Position numbers and translations under genes: made by a program. Positions 9,801-22,400 of a stretch of DNA of 64,000 bases are shown one piece after another. How positions within the stretch are numbered: position 1 is the first letter of the stretch; each line of letters opens with the position of its first letter. Origin of the DNA: Bursaphelenchus xylophilus (Eukaryota; Nematoda; Chromadorea; Rhabditida; Aphelenchoididae); assembly GCA_904066235.2 (NCBI GenBank), contig CAJFCV020000004.1, positions 4,030,001 through 4,094,000 on the forward strand. Reading direction: 5' to 3'. Under the pieces are notes generated by a model. The model saw only the letters and a program-made list of their open reading frames with translations. It was not told the origin of the DNA and searched no databases.

Positions 9801-12800
9801 TGATTTTTGGTAAACTTTTGATGGAATTCGTGAAAAAGTTATAAAAATTGTCGGAAAAGTGTTATATTCTTTGCATTCACAAAGCTTTATCCGTTTTCCC
9901 CAGAGTTCGGCCATAATCGACCAAAGATCCAATTGGGCAAAAAACTGTTGCCCAAAAAAATATTTTTTCTCAAAGTTGCGTAATGCCAAAAGACGAAATG
10001 TAAAAATAAAAACTCTTCGTTTACTTTTTTGTCGTTATCGAGAGGTTTTCTTCTCCATGGACTTCAGGCCATTTTCAGTCTAGTATCCCTTACCTTTAGG
10101 TTCGTCCTCTTTCTTCCACCCCTCAGCTGGCTCTGTTATCCACCCATCTTCCGCTGTGACATCTTTCTTTTCCACTTTATCTTCTTTCTTTTCTTCTGCC
10201 TTCACTTCTTCTTTCTTTTCGCCCTCTACTGGCTCTGTGATCCATCCATCGTTGCTGATCTCTTCTTTCTTTGGCTCTTCAACTCTGGGTTCCACTGGCG
10301 ATTCCTTCTCCTCAATTTTAGCCGGTGTCTCAACGTTTTTCACCTCAGATTCCACTGGCTCCGTTATCCATCCGTCTTCCGGAGAAGGTTCGTAGAATCC
10401 TATGGATGGAGGGACTCCTTTCTTTGGAGATTCTGGCAGGGTTTCTTTCGTTTCACGTGCTTCCGAAGGCTTCTCTTTTTCTGATTCTGGCTGCTCATAG
10501 AATCCAATTGACGGTGGAATTCCTGGCTTCGTTTCTTCGGCACTCTTTTGCTCATCAGACCCTACCAAATTCTCCTTGACATTAGATTCAGTTGGGCTGG
10601 CTGGAGATGGCTTATTGAGCAGAGTTTCATTGTCAAGTTGATTCAACTTGATTGGAGCGGAACCATCATCTGGAATGTTCACTTTTTCCACCTTTTCCGG
10701 TTTTTCTTCTTCAATCAGAGGCTTTTTAGCGAGATCCTCTAGTTTGACTGGTCCAGATGGTTGAGCAGTGGTAGTCTCGGCCTTCTCATCTCGTTCTAAC
10801 AATGGTTTAGGAGCTTCTGAAAGCTTGGAAGGACTTTCGGCTGGTCTATCATAGGAAGGTTCAACTTCAGAAGGTTTGGCGACAACGAACTCTTCGGTTG
10901 GTTTCTCCTCAATCCAGCTGATATTATCCTTGTTTTCCGAGGGTTTGGAGTCAGTTGGAGCGGTCTGAATTAGAGGAGTTTCTTCAGTTTTGACTGGGAT
11001 ACTTTCATCAGTCTTGATCTCCCTCTTTTCAACTGCTTGATCACTCTCAACCTTCTTTTCCTCAGGAGTTTTATCCAAGGGTAATTTACTGCCGATTTCG
11101 CCGGGTTTTACTGGGCTGTCTGGAGGTTTGACGGCCGCAGTTTGGACATCTCCGACTCGTTTTTCGTCCGGTTTTTGCTCCAGAAGTGATGTCTTGCTCA
11201 GATCAGATAGATTGACTGGGCCATCTCCGCTCTTCGGAGTAGTTTCTGATGGTTTACCGTCTTCTATATCTTTCTTTACGTCTGGCGTTGCATTCTTACC
11301 TTCTTCTCCATCCCATAAGCTCTTCTTTCCAAGTGAACCCAATTTAATTGGTTGTTGATTACTCAAAGCTCCAGTTTTTTCAAGCTCATCGACTTCAGTT
11401 GGTCTCTCATTCTCAGCTGGTGGAAGATCAACGCCGTCAGGGGTTTGGGCCACGGGAATTTGCGGTTTCTGAGCTTCTTGAGGTTTGGAAGTGTCTTCAA
11501 CCTTGGGTGCTTCTGATGGCTTGGATTCACCTGAGATTTTAGCAGATTCAGAGAGCGCTGGCTCAACTGGAACTTGTGGTGAAGCTTCGGATTGGCTAGT
11601 AGTTTGTTTTGGAATCTCATCCTCTACCTTTTCGGAAATTCCAGCATGAGTCGGGCCATCCAGAGGTTTGTTGACTTCGACTGGGATCTCAGTACCGTAA
11701 TCAGAATCTTTTACTGGTTCGAATGGCTTATTGATCTCCACGGGGATTTCAGTAGACTTTTCGGAATCTTTGGCAGCATCTTCCGGCTTCGGTTCAGCTG
11801 GATGAGCTGGTCCATCGAGTGGTTTGTTGACTTCCACTGGGATTTCCGTACCGTAATCCGCATCCTTTTGCTCTTTTTCTTGAACTGAAGCCTTTGACTC
11901 TTCAGGAATGGCAGATTCGTTTGACACCGGATGAGCTGGACCATCAGGTGATTTGTTGATTTCCACTGGGATTTCAACTCCAGGTTCGGACGGTTTAGCT
12001 TCCGATTCCACTGACTTCGCTGCATTGGCAGGGCCGTCAAGGGGTTTGTTGACTTCCACTGGAATCTCGGTCCCGTAATCGGCGTCCTTTACTGGTTCCG
12101 ATGTCCTTTCTGATTTCTCGTCAACTTGAGTTTTGCCCTCCTTTGGCGCATCCTGTCCGGCCTCAGGTTCAAAAGGTTTATCTACAGTCTTATCAGACTT
12201 CGTTTCAGCCTCCTTTTCTTTCTGATCTCCTCCTTCAACATTGCCTTCTTTCGAATCATCCTTGTCCTCTCTCTTGGAGTCCTTTTTCTTCTCGGTCTTG
12301 GCTTCTTTCTTAGCCAATTGTCGAGAATAGCCTAAGGGTTTGTAATCATGAGGAGGTGAGGTAATTGGTTCTTCATTGATATACAAAATTGGAATGATTC
12401 TACCCAGGGAATCGGTTCGTTGGACGGGTTCATGAAGTTTGATTGGTGTTTTCCTATGCTCTTTTTGATCTTCAGACGGCTCTGTTGGCTGAGATTCTGA
12501 AGGCTTCTCTGCTGCTCTCTCAGCTGTTGTTGGCTCGGAAGATTTCTCGGTGTTAACTTCAGATATTTTGGACTCCTCGGGCTTTATTTCTTCGGGTAGT
12601 TTCTGCGGTTCATCAACCGATTGTGCAGATTCTTTGGCTTCGGCAACATTAGCAGCGTCTTGAGTAACTCCAGAGTCGTTTAGTTGTGCTGGTCCTTCGA
12701 GCGGTTTGTTAATTTCCACTGGAATTTCAGTTGCTTGTTTCGCTGCTTCCTCCAGTGATTTCTGATCTACAGTCCCTTCGGAAACGGGTTCAGCCGGCTT

Positions 12801-15800
12801 ATCAAGGGGTTTATTGATTTCCACTATTATTTCCGTACCATAGTCACGATCTTTTACTGGTTCTTGTTGAACTGAGCTTGCACTTTCCTCCTTGGCACCT
12901 GGTTGACCACTTTCACTCTTCTTTTCCGCAGGCGTTTTTTCCAGAAGTGATTTATTGTCAAGATCACCGAGGTTCACTGGGGCTTCTGAAGACTTTACAG
13001 CTTGGACTAGCTGCTCTTTGCTTTCTTTGTCATCTGGTTTCTTTTCCAGAAGTGAGGTGCTGCTCAAGTCGGAAAGGTTTACCGGACCGTCACTGGTTTT
13101 TTGTGATACTTGTGTAGGGTGAGCTGGACCATCCAAAGGTTTGTTGATTTCCACTGGGATCTCCGTACCATAGCCCGAGGTGTTGTCAGGTTGATGAGCT
13201 TGACTTGGTGCTTCTTGAGGAGCGGATGGAGGGTTAACTGGACCGTCAAATGGCTTGTTGATTTCCACTGGAATTTCGGTTCCAAACTCCGAAGTTTTTG
13301 ATCCATAGATATCCGAAGACACTTGAGAAGTTGTAGACTTGGCATCTTCGTTCTCTAAAGCTCCAACTTCTGTTGGATGAGCTGGACCGTCTAGTGGTTT
13401 ATTGACTTCCACTGGGATTTCAGTACCGTAATCAGCATCTTTGACTGGTTCAAATGGTTTGTTGATTTCTACTGGAATCTCAACTCCATCCGACTTGTAA
13501 CCCGATGATTGAGCATCTTGCGTCTCAATTGGCTGGACTTCGCTACCCTTTCCATCCTTTGCTGAGGTAGTCTCAGTCTGTTTACCTTCAGCTTGTTCGG
13601 CCACTTTAACGTCGCTTGCGGCCTTTGCGTCGACTTGAACTGGCACTTTAGTCTCGGTTCTCTCTTCTTCAGCCTTCTTCACGAGTCCATCGCCCTCTTT
13701 CGTTTCGTCTCCAACCTTGTGTGGGACCTCTCCGGCTGCTGATTTTGTTAATTCGTCTGCCAGAAGCTCACTTTCCTCCAAGCTCAACGCTTCTGCCGAT
13801 TCTCCGACAGATCTTCTCTCTATAATGACGTTCAACGTGATCTCGTTTACCCTCGATCCTTCAGCTGAAGCTTGAGTTAACTCAACACTCATATCAACAA
13901 CATCCTCGACTTCTTTTTCAGTCGAATCATTAGCCACAGCGCCTTCGAAAATATTGGATTCTGACTGTTTTTCCGGCGATTGTGTTGACTGTTGTGCAGG
14001 TTGTTGAGTTTTCACCTCTTGAGGTTGTACTAAGCCTTGCGGTAAACTGATTTCCTCAACTTTTTCACTTCCGTTCAGTCCATTTTGTCCACTTGATGGT
14101 GTATTTGGTGGGACGGCAGTCTCATCAGCCTTTTTGACGCCAAAACTTAGTAGATGATCAGTATCCACCTTATTTATCAGCACCGGTTCATCTATCTTCT
14201 CACCGTTCGATAGTTCCGGTAGACTGTTTCCACTGACCACGCTGAATAAACTCTCGCTATCGTAGTTATCCTTGATTGGCTCCTTTGGCAAATCATCGTT
14301 GTTAATTACGTTGATAGGGACTTGCACAACAACCTCATCATTACTCTCTGGAGTTATTGTGACTTTCTCTGGGACTTTGTTTGCCGCAAATTCGGCCTCG
14401 GACTGGATTTGAACTGGAATTTCAACCGGTTTGGCTTCAGAATCCTCGGAATTGGGTTGACTCGGTTCGATATTAGAGGTTGCTGACCATGTTGGGATTT
14501 GAGAACTTGGCTGTACAGGAGTTTGAGCAGTTGGATTGGCTGCAGTCGATCCATTTTTGTCTTCATTCTCCTGCACATTCTTAACTACCTGATCCAGCAC
14601 ATTATTTGGGACCATAAAAGCCAAAGTGTCGCCTGGAACAGCCGGCTCCGGAGGCGGAACGCTTTCTGGAAACTTCGTCTCGACCGTCACAACTTCAGCG
14701 GCCGGTCCGGGAGTTCTGAATCCTTGAATGGAAGTTGTTTTCTGGCCAAAAGAAGGCTTTTGAACAATCTTCATTGGCTCCATTTCCATTGAAATTGATC
14801 CCACCGTTTGGCTAGTAGTGCCTGCAGGAATATCAGTAGCAATCGGCGTAGTTGACGCTAAACCAGACGCCATATCGCCGGAATTAGAAACTCGTGCCGG
14901 AGTTTGAGCTGAAACAACCGGGATCTCTGACGTTTCGTTTGGATTTTCGTTAAATTGGGCGTTATCAATCTTGCCGCTAATAACACTTGTTCCATGCCCC
15001 TCCACGCTTTTCGCCTCAGGGCCTGTTGTGTTTGTTTCCCCGTGTTTTTTGGGGAATTCCAGAGATTTTTTATCGGGGTCATGAGGAAGATTTGTGGTCG
15101 TATTTTCGGATGTTTGGTCGGCTGCTGGCGTCGGAATGGCTTCAGGAGTTTTGGAAATCTCCGAGGCTGCGGGGTGGTCTTGAGAATCAGTCCGACCCTC
15201 ATGAATTGTCTCCATCCGAGAGCTTTCCGTTTCTTCCAGGCCATTTTCGCTTTCGCTGGCTACCCTGGCTTGCCTTGTCAAATGATCCCTTCTTTCGTTC
15301 AGCTTCGGACTTCCGTCTAAGCTTCCTCCCCTCAACACAATTGGTTTTCCATCTTTGTCTTTGCTCAGGATCTCGTCGACCTTGTTTATGACCACATATC
15401 CGGCCACATCCTTCGGTCGATCACTCAGCCCAATTGCATAATTAATATCCCAAATGGGTCCAGCTGGTGGTGGTTGAATGGGCTCGGTCAGGTCATTATC
15501 CGTGTCGTCATCGTTCTGCAAAGTCTTCTCGGTGTTGTCGGTGGAGATTGTGTTGTGCTTTGAGGCCGCTTCACTCATACTTTTGTTGATTTCGTTGGTC
15601 TCATAGACGAGTTCGTTGATTAAATCAGCGACCGGATCAAAATCGTCGTCTTCGTTGTCGCTTGGAGCAAATCCAAAGACAAAACTTCCTCGTCTCGAGG
15701 TGTTCAGCAACTTTTCTGGAGGGATTTCTTCGGTGTCCAATTCGACTTCAGCCGACGGCTGGGTGACTACAATGCCTTCGGGGTTGTTAGCAGTCGCTTC

Positions 15801-16908
15801 AGTTGGAGGAGAATTGTTGTTCTTGGGAGTGTCGCTGGGCGTATTCTCTGGCACTTTGTTGCCAGTTCCGTGGCCAAAAAGATGTCTTTGATGAGCCTTT
15901 TGCGTAGAATTGTCATCGTATTTGTCGACTCCATGGCCAAAGACATCAGAATTTCTTGTTCCATGTCCAAACACGTTACCCTGTGCACCGCCATCAACGT
16001 CAGTATCATATTGTGAACTGCTGTAACGGTCGGTATTTCCGGTTCCATGTCCAAAAACGTCCGAATTCCTCGTTCCATGGCCAAAAACACCACTTGGCTG
16101 CGTTTCTTGCTCATTTTCAGAGCGTGTCCCATGACCGAATACATCGCTTCTTGGCTTCTTGCTGTCATAATCGTCGTGTCCTCTACCACTCCCCTTCAAG
16201 TCTTGTCTTTCATCAGCGTCTAACCCATAGTCCCTCTTTCGATTCAAGTACTTCGAGAAGTCGGGTCGTTCCGGCAGATCCTCGCTGAAATACGCTTCCA
16301 TTCTTTCGTTCACATCATTGTCGTGCTGCAATTTTCTGGCGTCCGTCTCATTCCCGTCGTTGTTCATATATTTTGACATTCGTTGTGCCACATCGTCAGC
16401 GAAAGTTTTGGCTTTCATCAAGGCCAAATCGGCCTTGCTCCAGGCCTCGGATTCATTGATTTGCTCCAATGCCGTCTTCTGTAGAATCGAGCTTCGATGA
16501 GGCTCTATCTTTTCGTCATGTAGGTAGATTCGAGGGTCTTCTGTGGCGTTTGTAACCGTCGTTGAGAGGGAAGTGAGATCGTCGGTGGGGACGGGCTCTG
16601 AGGCTGTGGAAGCGCCGCCCCAATTCGGGTAGGAGAGGGAAATGGAGTTGCTGAAATTTGAAGAGTCAAATTGGTAGGGCAAACAAAGTTAAGTCATCAT
16701 TTTTGGTGCCAACTTACTCTGCGTATGCCAAATCGTCCGAAGCAGTACTGTTCGGCTCTTTATCGCTTATTTTGCCCCCATAATCAAGCCCTCTATTATC
16801 AATAACCGTGGTGTCTGTCGACTCCGACGTACCGCTGTAACTTTTGCTCTCCAAATTCGCGGAATCTTTGCGGCCGATAAACGAGAATTCCGAAGTCGGC
16901 TCTGTCAT
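6813..16908 (-). CDS. Giant repeat protein with C-terminal propeller-like domain
   Basis: Seven exons join in frame: 16908-16718, 16650-10094, 9712-9396, 9064-8736, 8410-8166, 8126-7854, 7129-6813. The total is 8,229 nt, giving 2,742 residues. The start ATG lies 12 nt behind a TTTTAG acceptor (16921), so an SL trans-splice or an upstream non-coding exon is likely. The second exon alone is 6,557 bp. From the N terminus there are six VFGHGT-type repeats, then acidic PEST-rich sequence, then 11 copies of a YGTEIPVEVNKPLDGPAHP unit mixed with GPVNLSDLS..SLLE units, two PPSIGFYE motifs and five DGWITEP motifs spanning exons 2 and 3. A charged helical stretch follows (DLDEYERRL to QERRALIVEG), and the last 280 or so residues are regular short beta-strands that look like an NHL/WD-type propeller (AMAIDESQNVIVFDRATNL). 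No signal peptide or membrane segment. I do not recognise the family; the propeller is inferred from pattern only. The last intron contains a U2 gene on the same strand. Confidence 0.82.
7408..7593 (-). ncRNA. U2: U2 spliceosomal snRNA, copy 3 (intronic)
   Basis: The complete U2 body is present on the minus strand, with the same branch-point recognition and Sm sequences as copy 1. The only change I see is at the extreme 3' end (GGCTCAT in place of GGCCCAG). It lies in the 724-bp last intron of the giant repeat gene, in the host's orientation. The conserved 5' block is present (about 7594-7720) with small differences, and the 3' flank (about 7407-7320) matches the flank of the receptor-intron copy. 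Confidence 0.9.
8486..8606. repeat. 121-bp dispersed repeat, copy in giant gene intron 4
   Basis: The segment CCCTTTTTGGTGATTCGTTC through GTGCCGATAATTT matches 58560-58681 almost base for base. It contains short internal inverted words (GAAATGTC). There is no coding potential. Confidence 0.8.
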
Positions 16909-16920
16909 CACTTTGAGACC

Positions 16921-18468
16921 CTAAAATTATATTGAAGAGAGCGAGATTAGGTGGTTTGTAGATCACATCACGTTGGGGAAGGGATTTGTGACATCTCAAA
17001 AAGTGGAAACAAATTTCTCGAAAGGAGAATTACGCAAAAAGACATGAGGTCTGGCCTTGAAAAGTCGGCAACGAACGTCAGAAATCGAGGGAGAGATCTT
17101 CAGGAAGGGAGGTTGAGACAATTTTTAGGAAGGAAAAAGAAGATTTGATACAGTACAGTATTAATTGTGCCAATAAAAACATACGTGTGGACTGAAATTC
17201 GAAGGCACGAGTTTTAACAACGATTTTTAATTAAAAATATTTGGATTTTTTTTTTTGATTTCGGATAAAAAAATGGATTTTTCGAGAAGGGTTTTACATT
17301 AATTAACATAAGGAAAATTTTTGGATTTTTCCTCATCATTATTACCAGGATCTTGGATACCTTGAGGCTCGGAACCCAGCCTGAAAAGTTGCAAAACTTT
17401 TCGTAAATTTTTTTGTAAAATACGGAGTCTACAAAGTAAGAACTGAAATTGAGAAAGAAGCGAATATAATCAGCAACAAAAGATGGACAAAAAAAGTGCA
17501 AAAACTTGTTCTTTCACACCTGAACTTGATCTCGTCACTTGGCTATAACACTCTTGTTTATTATATCACCATTTTCGGATTCGAAGTAAGAATTACTCAA
17601 ATTAAAACGATAGATGAATCTGCAGTCTCTTCACAAGATATTGCCTGGACGCCCTATTCTACCCATCTATTAGGTTGAATCAAATTTTCGTATTTTACCC
17701 TAAAGATAACTTCCTTTGCAAAAACCAAAAGAAAAGAAGAAAAGTTTGGCCAAGGGACCTGGGAGGGCATGAAGCTCCCTCATTAATCTGTCTGATAGAG
17801 GCATAAAAAGGTGTCTTTTAGAGAAGAAAAAATACAAAATTCACTTTCATCTTGAAATCTAAAAAAGTCGTCATCATTTACGCGACGAACTCTGCAAAAG
17901 TGACGATAAAAAAATCGTGGCCGTTCCACTAGACCTTCTGATGACAAAAAGCCCTCCGCAAAGCCAAAGGCAGTGACGGAAAACAAAAAAAATCGATTAA
18001 TCATACGGAGTCAGGGCCAAAGACAGCCAGATTCTCATAAAATCAAGGATAATGTCGGATGAATTTTAATTATGAGCTGATTCTACACCCAAAACATATA
18101 AAAAACACCTCGGGAACGCAATAATTACAAGCAAAAAGCCCAAAAACAAAAAATCGGCGAACTTTTTTTTTGCATCCCCTCAGGGCAAAAACAGTTGGCC
18201 GGAAGGGAAAAAGAAAAAAGATCAGAGCGCCATCTAATTCTCGCCCACGCCGAATGGTTTGGCCATGTTTTTTGAGGACAAAAAAGTGGGTTTGGAACAG
18301 AGAAAAGAGGAACAATTAGTTTTGGAGGAGAATTAGGGAAGTAAACGGTAAAATACGGGGCTTAAAAATGAATTTCATCGAAAATTTTCAATGCAGTCAT
18401 AAATTTTTTATCGACTGGTACTCGAAAATTTAAAATTTATAAAAATAAAAAGTGAAATTTTGGACGAG
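16921..18468. other. Intergenic upstream region of the giant gene
   Basis: No exon I can support. It should hold the promoter of the minus-strand giant gene. A/T-rich, no recognised repeat. Confidence 0.4.
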
Positions 18469-19017
18469 AAGTATGTCATCATGACATGAATTATGAAAGA
18501 AGATAACAAGGAGAAGGATCTGCATCCACTTGTACCAGCATTTCTTGCGCAACAAGCCCTTTTTCTCCTCGTTCTTCCAAACCTTTCTCTAACTTCCTCG
18601 CCCCGAAAGAGAACCCATTTCTTTTCCTCGAAAAAGAAAGCAGAACCAATCCAAATTCCCCAGTTCTTTATCGCTTCTCGGCCTTTTGGCTAAGATCAAA
18701 GTGTAGTATCTGTTCTTATCGGTTTAATCTCCGGTACGACTTCTATTGAAGTCATTCGAGATTAACAGATTTTTGGGACCAGCGGAGTTGTGAAGGCTTG
18801 CCTTCCGCTCGGCACGGGTCGGCCCGGTCTTGCACTGCTTCCGGGAACGGCCCAGATATTCTTATAACAAGCTGATGAAATATCGATTTTATCGGTTTGC
18901 CAAGTTATGGAGGTGGCATTGAACTAGGGGCGTCAAAATATTAGTAAAATACGCCCTCTGCTTTTATGATGAAATTCTTTCCGATTTCCAGAAGCCAAGG
19001 TAACGGCCCAGATATTA
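18469..19017 (+). repeat. Mobile U2 unit with receptor-intron flank
   Basis: The unit contains the palindromic stretch TATGTCATCATGACAT and a 5' flank shared with U2 copy 3, then the U2 gene, then about 150 bp (18856-19004) matching the tail of the receptor gene's third intron. The match runs through the splice acceptor and into exon 4 (TTCCGATTTCCAGaagCCAAGGTAAC against the receptor at about 5277-5300). It ends with a second copy of the U2 3' terminal word GGCCCAGATATT at about 19005-19016. Confidence 0.8.
18670..18855 (+). ncRNA. U2: U2 spliceosomal snRNA, copy 4
   Basis: The complete U2 body reads identical to copy 1, including GTAGTA and the ATTTTTGG Sm site, with the conserved 5' block upstream (about 18540-18669). 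It is intergenic, between the giant gene and the CRAL-TRIO gene, and is a good functional candidate. Confidence 0.93.
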
Positions 19018-19468
19018 TTGTATTTTAAATTAAAACTAACAGACTGGAGCTGCTCTTTTTAATAGAGTTTGTTGATGTTGCACGTGTGTCTCTAAATTAT
19101 ATTACTCATGAAAGGTAGTTGATGATGACGGCCTTGAAAGTGCATAACAGTCAAAATAGAAGCTGAATCATATTGATTTTTTCTCCATTGTTCTGTCAAC
19201 TGAAAAATACAGAGTTTCATGCCCTTGTCACATCTCAATTTGTATTACTCCTGACAAAAAATTCATCCAAGAAATCAGAAATTTAAATTTTTTTATTTAT
19301 ATAATATATGTCTGTACAATATGATGATTGAATTTCAACATTTTTTCATAGGAATGGCATGCGAATATGGTGTGAATGACCGTAAAAACGAATGTGTTCT
19401 GTAGAGAGATATGGTTACAATGACACTACTTTCTAACAGCTAATACCCGTAAAAACAAACAAGAAATC
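19018..19468. other. Intergenic, 3' side of the CRAL-TRIO gene
   Basis: A/T-rich, with nothing recognised. It includes the 3' UTR of the minus-strand gene. Confidence 0.4.
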
Positions 19469-22400
19469 TCAATCAACAATCTGGATATGATGCCTCACAT
19501 CTTTGCTGAAGAATGTGCTGAACGAATTGTCGAAGATGATCGAGTAAGTCCCATCGGCTTTGCATAAAACCTCATCAAATTCGGGCACAAATTCGGTGTT
19601 CAGCCGGAGTTTTGGCATGTACAAGATCTTGTTGTCCAGGTAGACGGAGAGATCAATGTCTCCCGAGGATTTGAAGAACCATTTCAGGGTCTGGCCGGCT
19701 TTGCACTCAAAGTCAAGCGATTTTTTGGAACGGGCGGGGACATTGATCTTGGTGAGTTTGTCATCATCGACGCTGTGGGGACAATAGATCGGGTTGTAGC
19801 TGAAAATTAAGAGGTTATAAGCAGCATTTCAAGTGCTGAAAATTTTAGCCTAGACGTTTGAAGATTAGAGAGTACAGAAACTGGGGAGAGCGGTCAGAGA
19901 AAAAACTCTTTTGGCCGTATTTTTCTGAATTTCACTTGTTAAAATACACGGACTTCGTATTAGAATTTTACATTGTTAGGCAATACATAGTACTTCCATT
20001 TTATCGAGATGAAAACCGCAGAAAGCATGTCGATTTTCCAGACATTTCTCGACGATTTTTTTCAAGTGTAAAGTCTCGTATATTCCCTTAAAAATTTTGC
20101 TCTCAGTTTGAGCTAAATGCCTTGCAAAATGAAAGCAACATAGGCCCTAATCTATCGACCTTATCCGAAAAACAACTTACATATTCTCCTTGTGCGGGAC
20201 TCCTCCCATTCGGAGCGTGCCAGTTTCCGAATCTCCTTTCGTCGGTTTCTTGCTGCCTCCATAAAGTGGATATACATTATGTTCGCCCAGTTCTTCCAAC
20301 AAAAATTTCTGATAATTTGAGCCCAAGATTTCGATTTTTGATCGTGTTTTCTCCGACAAAATCGGCTTGATCAGTCCGAAGGCGGTTGTGAAGATGGTGG
20401 GTGAGTTGATGACATAGATCTTGCGGGTCAGCTCGGGGAACATGTCCTGAAGAAATGGGGAAATTAAAGTCTAATTTTTAGAGAAAATTGCAATTTTAAT
20501 TTTGTCAAATTTCATCAAAATCTGAGCTGTTTTCTTTCAAAAGTCTGTAAATTATTCAAATTATTACCTGCAGCAATTTGATCAAGTTCAAGTAGATCTT
20601 AACAGTGGGTGCAAACAAATGTTCCATCCCGAATCCACTCAGATCCATGATGATCTTGCATCCCGCCTGTTTCCCCGTCTTCTCCTCTCGTTTCTTCAAC
20701 AACTTCATAATCAAAACAGCATCCAGAATGGCCATCTTGAAGACCTGATGGGTGCTGCCGCACTTGACCAGCGTTCTCGGCCTCACATTGCCGAGGAAAG
20801 AGCAGGTGATCAGATCCCCGTCATTATCGAATCCCATCACTCCGCCGGCGAAGAATTGGGCGAGATGGTTGTATTTCACGACGGTTGTGTTCACCTCGTC
20901 CTCATCGTTGACGACGAACTCGTTGAAGCCGAGGGCTTCCACAATCTCGGACATTTGCGCGTAGCGGGGGAGGATCTCGGCTGAAAATGGGAGGATTAGA
21001 AGTTGTGGTCACTTTTTGGACATGTAGATTGAAATTGTGTTTTAATCCTAGTTCTACAACAACTAGAGCGCAACATAAGTAAAATTTGTTTAGTGTGACA
21101 ACAGACAAGTGATCTCGTGGTACTACGAGTTATAAAAATGGAACATAGAAACCCCAGGCGCTGGTTTTTTAGACGCCTTTTCGGCCGACCGCTCCGGCAA
21201 CTTTCCGAAGAAAAACAGCCTATAAATAAGTTGTCTTTACTACCTAGTAAGGATGCTATGTCAGCGTCTTCTACGATCCTTGAAGATTGTAATAACACCA
21301 ATCTGAGACCAGCAGCGGCTGGCTGAGGGACGTGACTTGAGTCGCTTCGTATCCTGCCAAAATCAGGGCACTACCGAGGTTTTAGCAATAGAAAATCTCG
21401 GCTATGCCGTAAAGCTTAGAAATACACCCTAAATGAAGCTTCGATAAGCCATCTATTAGTCTATAACTATGTCAAAAAAGGAGGGATCTGAGCTAGAAAA
21501 TAATCGACTTCAAACTTTTGCGAGAAAATTGTCATAACTTTTAATCCAACCTAATAAAAGTGTAGTGTGTATCCCAAGGACCTAAATATTTTTCTGATTT
21601 CAAGATTGTGAGACATCTACACATCAACCTTGACCTGGAAAACGTTCCAAATAACCGAAACATACGACTTAGCCTTCCGAATTGTAAACCAATTTTTTAA
21701 TACCCGGAAGTCAAAATTTAAAGGTAAAAATGATAAAAGTACCAGCAAAAAACATAAAAAAACTCTCAAAACCAAAGTAATTGCTATCTTTTCTTATGAC
21801 TTTAGACATAATACCCGTCTATTTACTAAATGAAGAGGAATGCAGTAACAAATAGCCGTTTTAAGACAGTAATTACCACCCTTGCTTATCATTTTTTGTG
21901 TATGATAAACAAATGTAAAATAATTCATAAAATATTGCACTTACCAACTTTGTTATCCCATCCACAAATCCATCGATGAAGAGAGAACTCGTCGTTCATC
22001 AACGGCGTTTTCTCCAGCAGTTCCTTGCCAATTTCTGTTTTGAGATTTTTTATTTTTTCAATTTCGCTGACTGTTAGGTCGGCCGAGATCTGAATGTCAT
22101 CTTCGGAGATTTCGCCGGCGGAATTGCTGAAAAAAAGTTGCGGTAAAATACGGTTGTTAAGGTTAAAAAAATTATTTTTACATGTTTTACGAAACAATGG
22201 GATCAAAGAACTCGTTTCCCAATATTTTATTGGCTGAATAACAAAAGGGCTTTTTTGCCAAGCCTCATAAATTGATGTGTTCTTTTGCAGACAAAGATAA
22301 TCGAACATCCCGGTTTCCCTATAAAGACTTGAAGCTTTAGGGCTTGATTCCGAAGATTTTTTGAGTAATCGTCCATATTTTTAAGATATTCTAAGTAAAT

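Noticed and set aside
10029..16500. Numerous plus-strand frames opposite the giant gene
   Set aside because: They are antisense to a long biased exon rich in Glu, Lys, Pro and Ser codons, which leaves few stops on the other strand.
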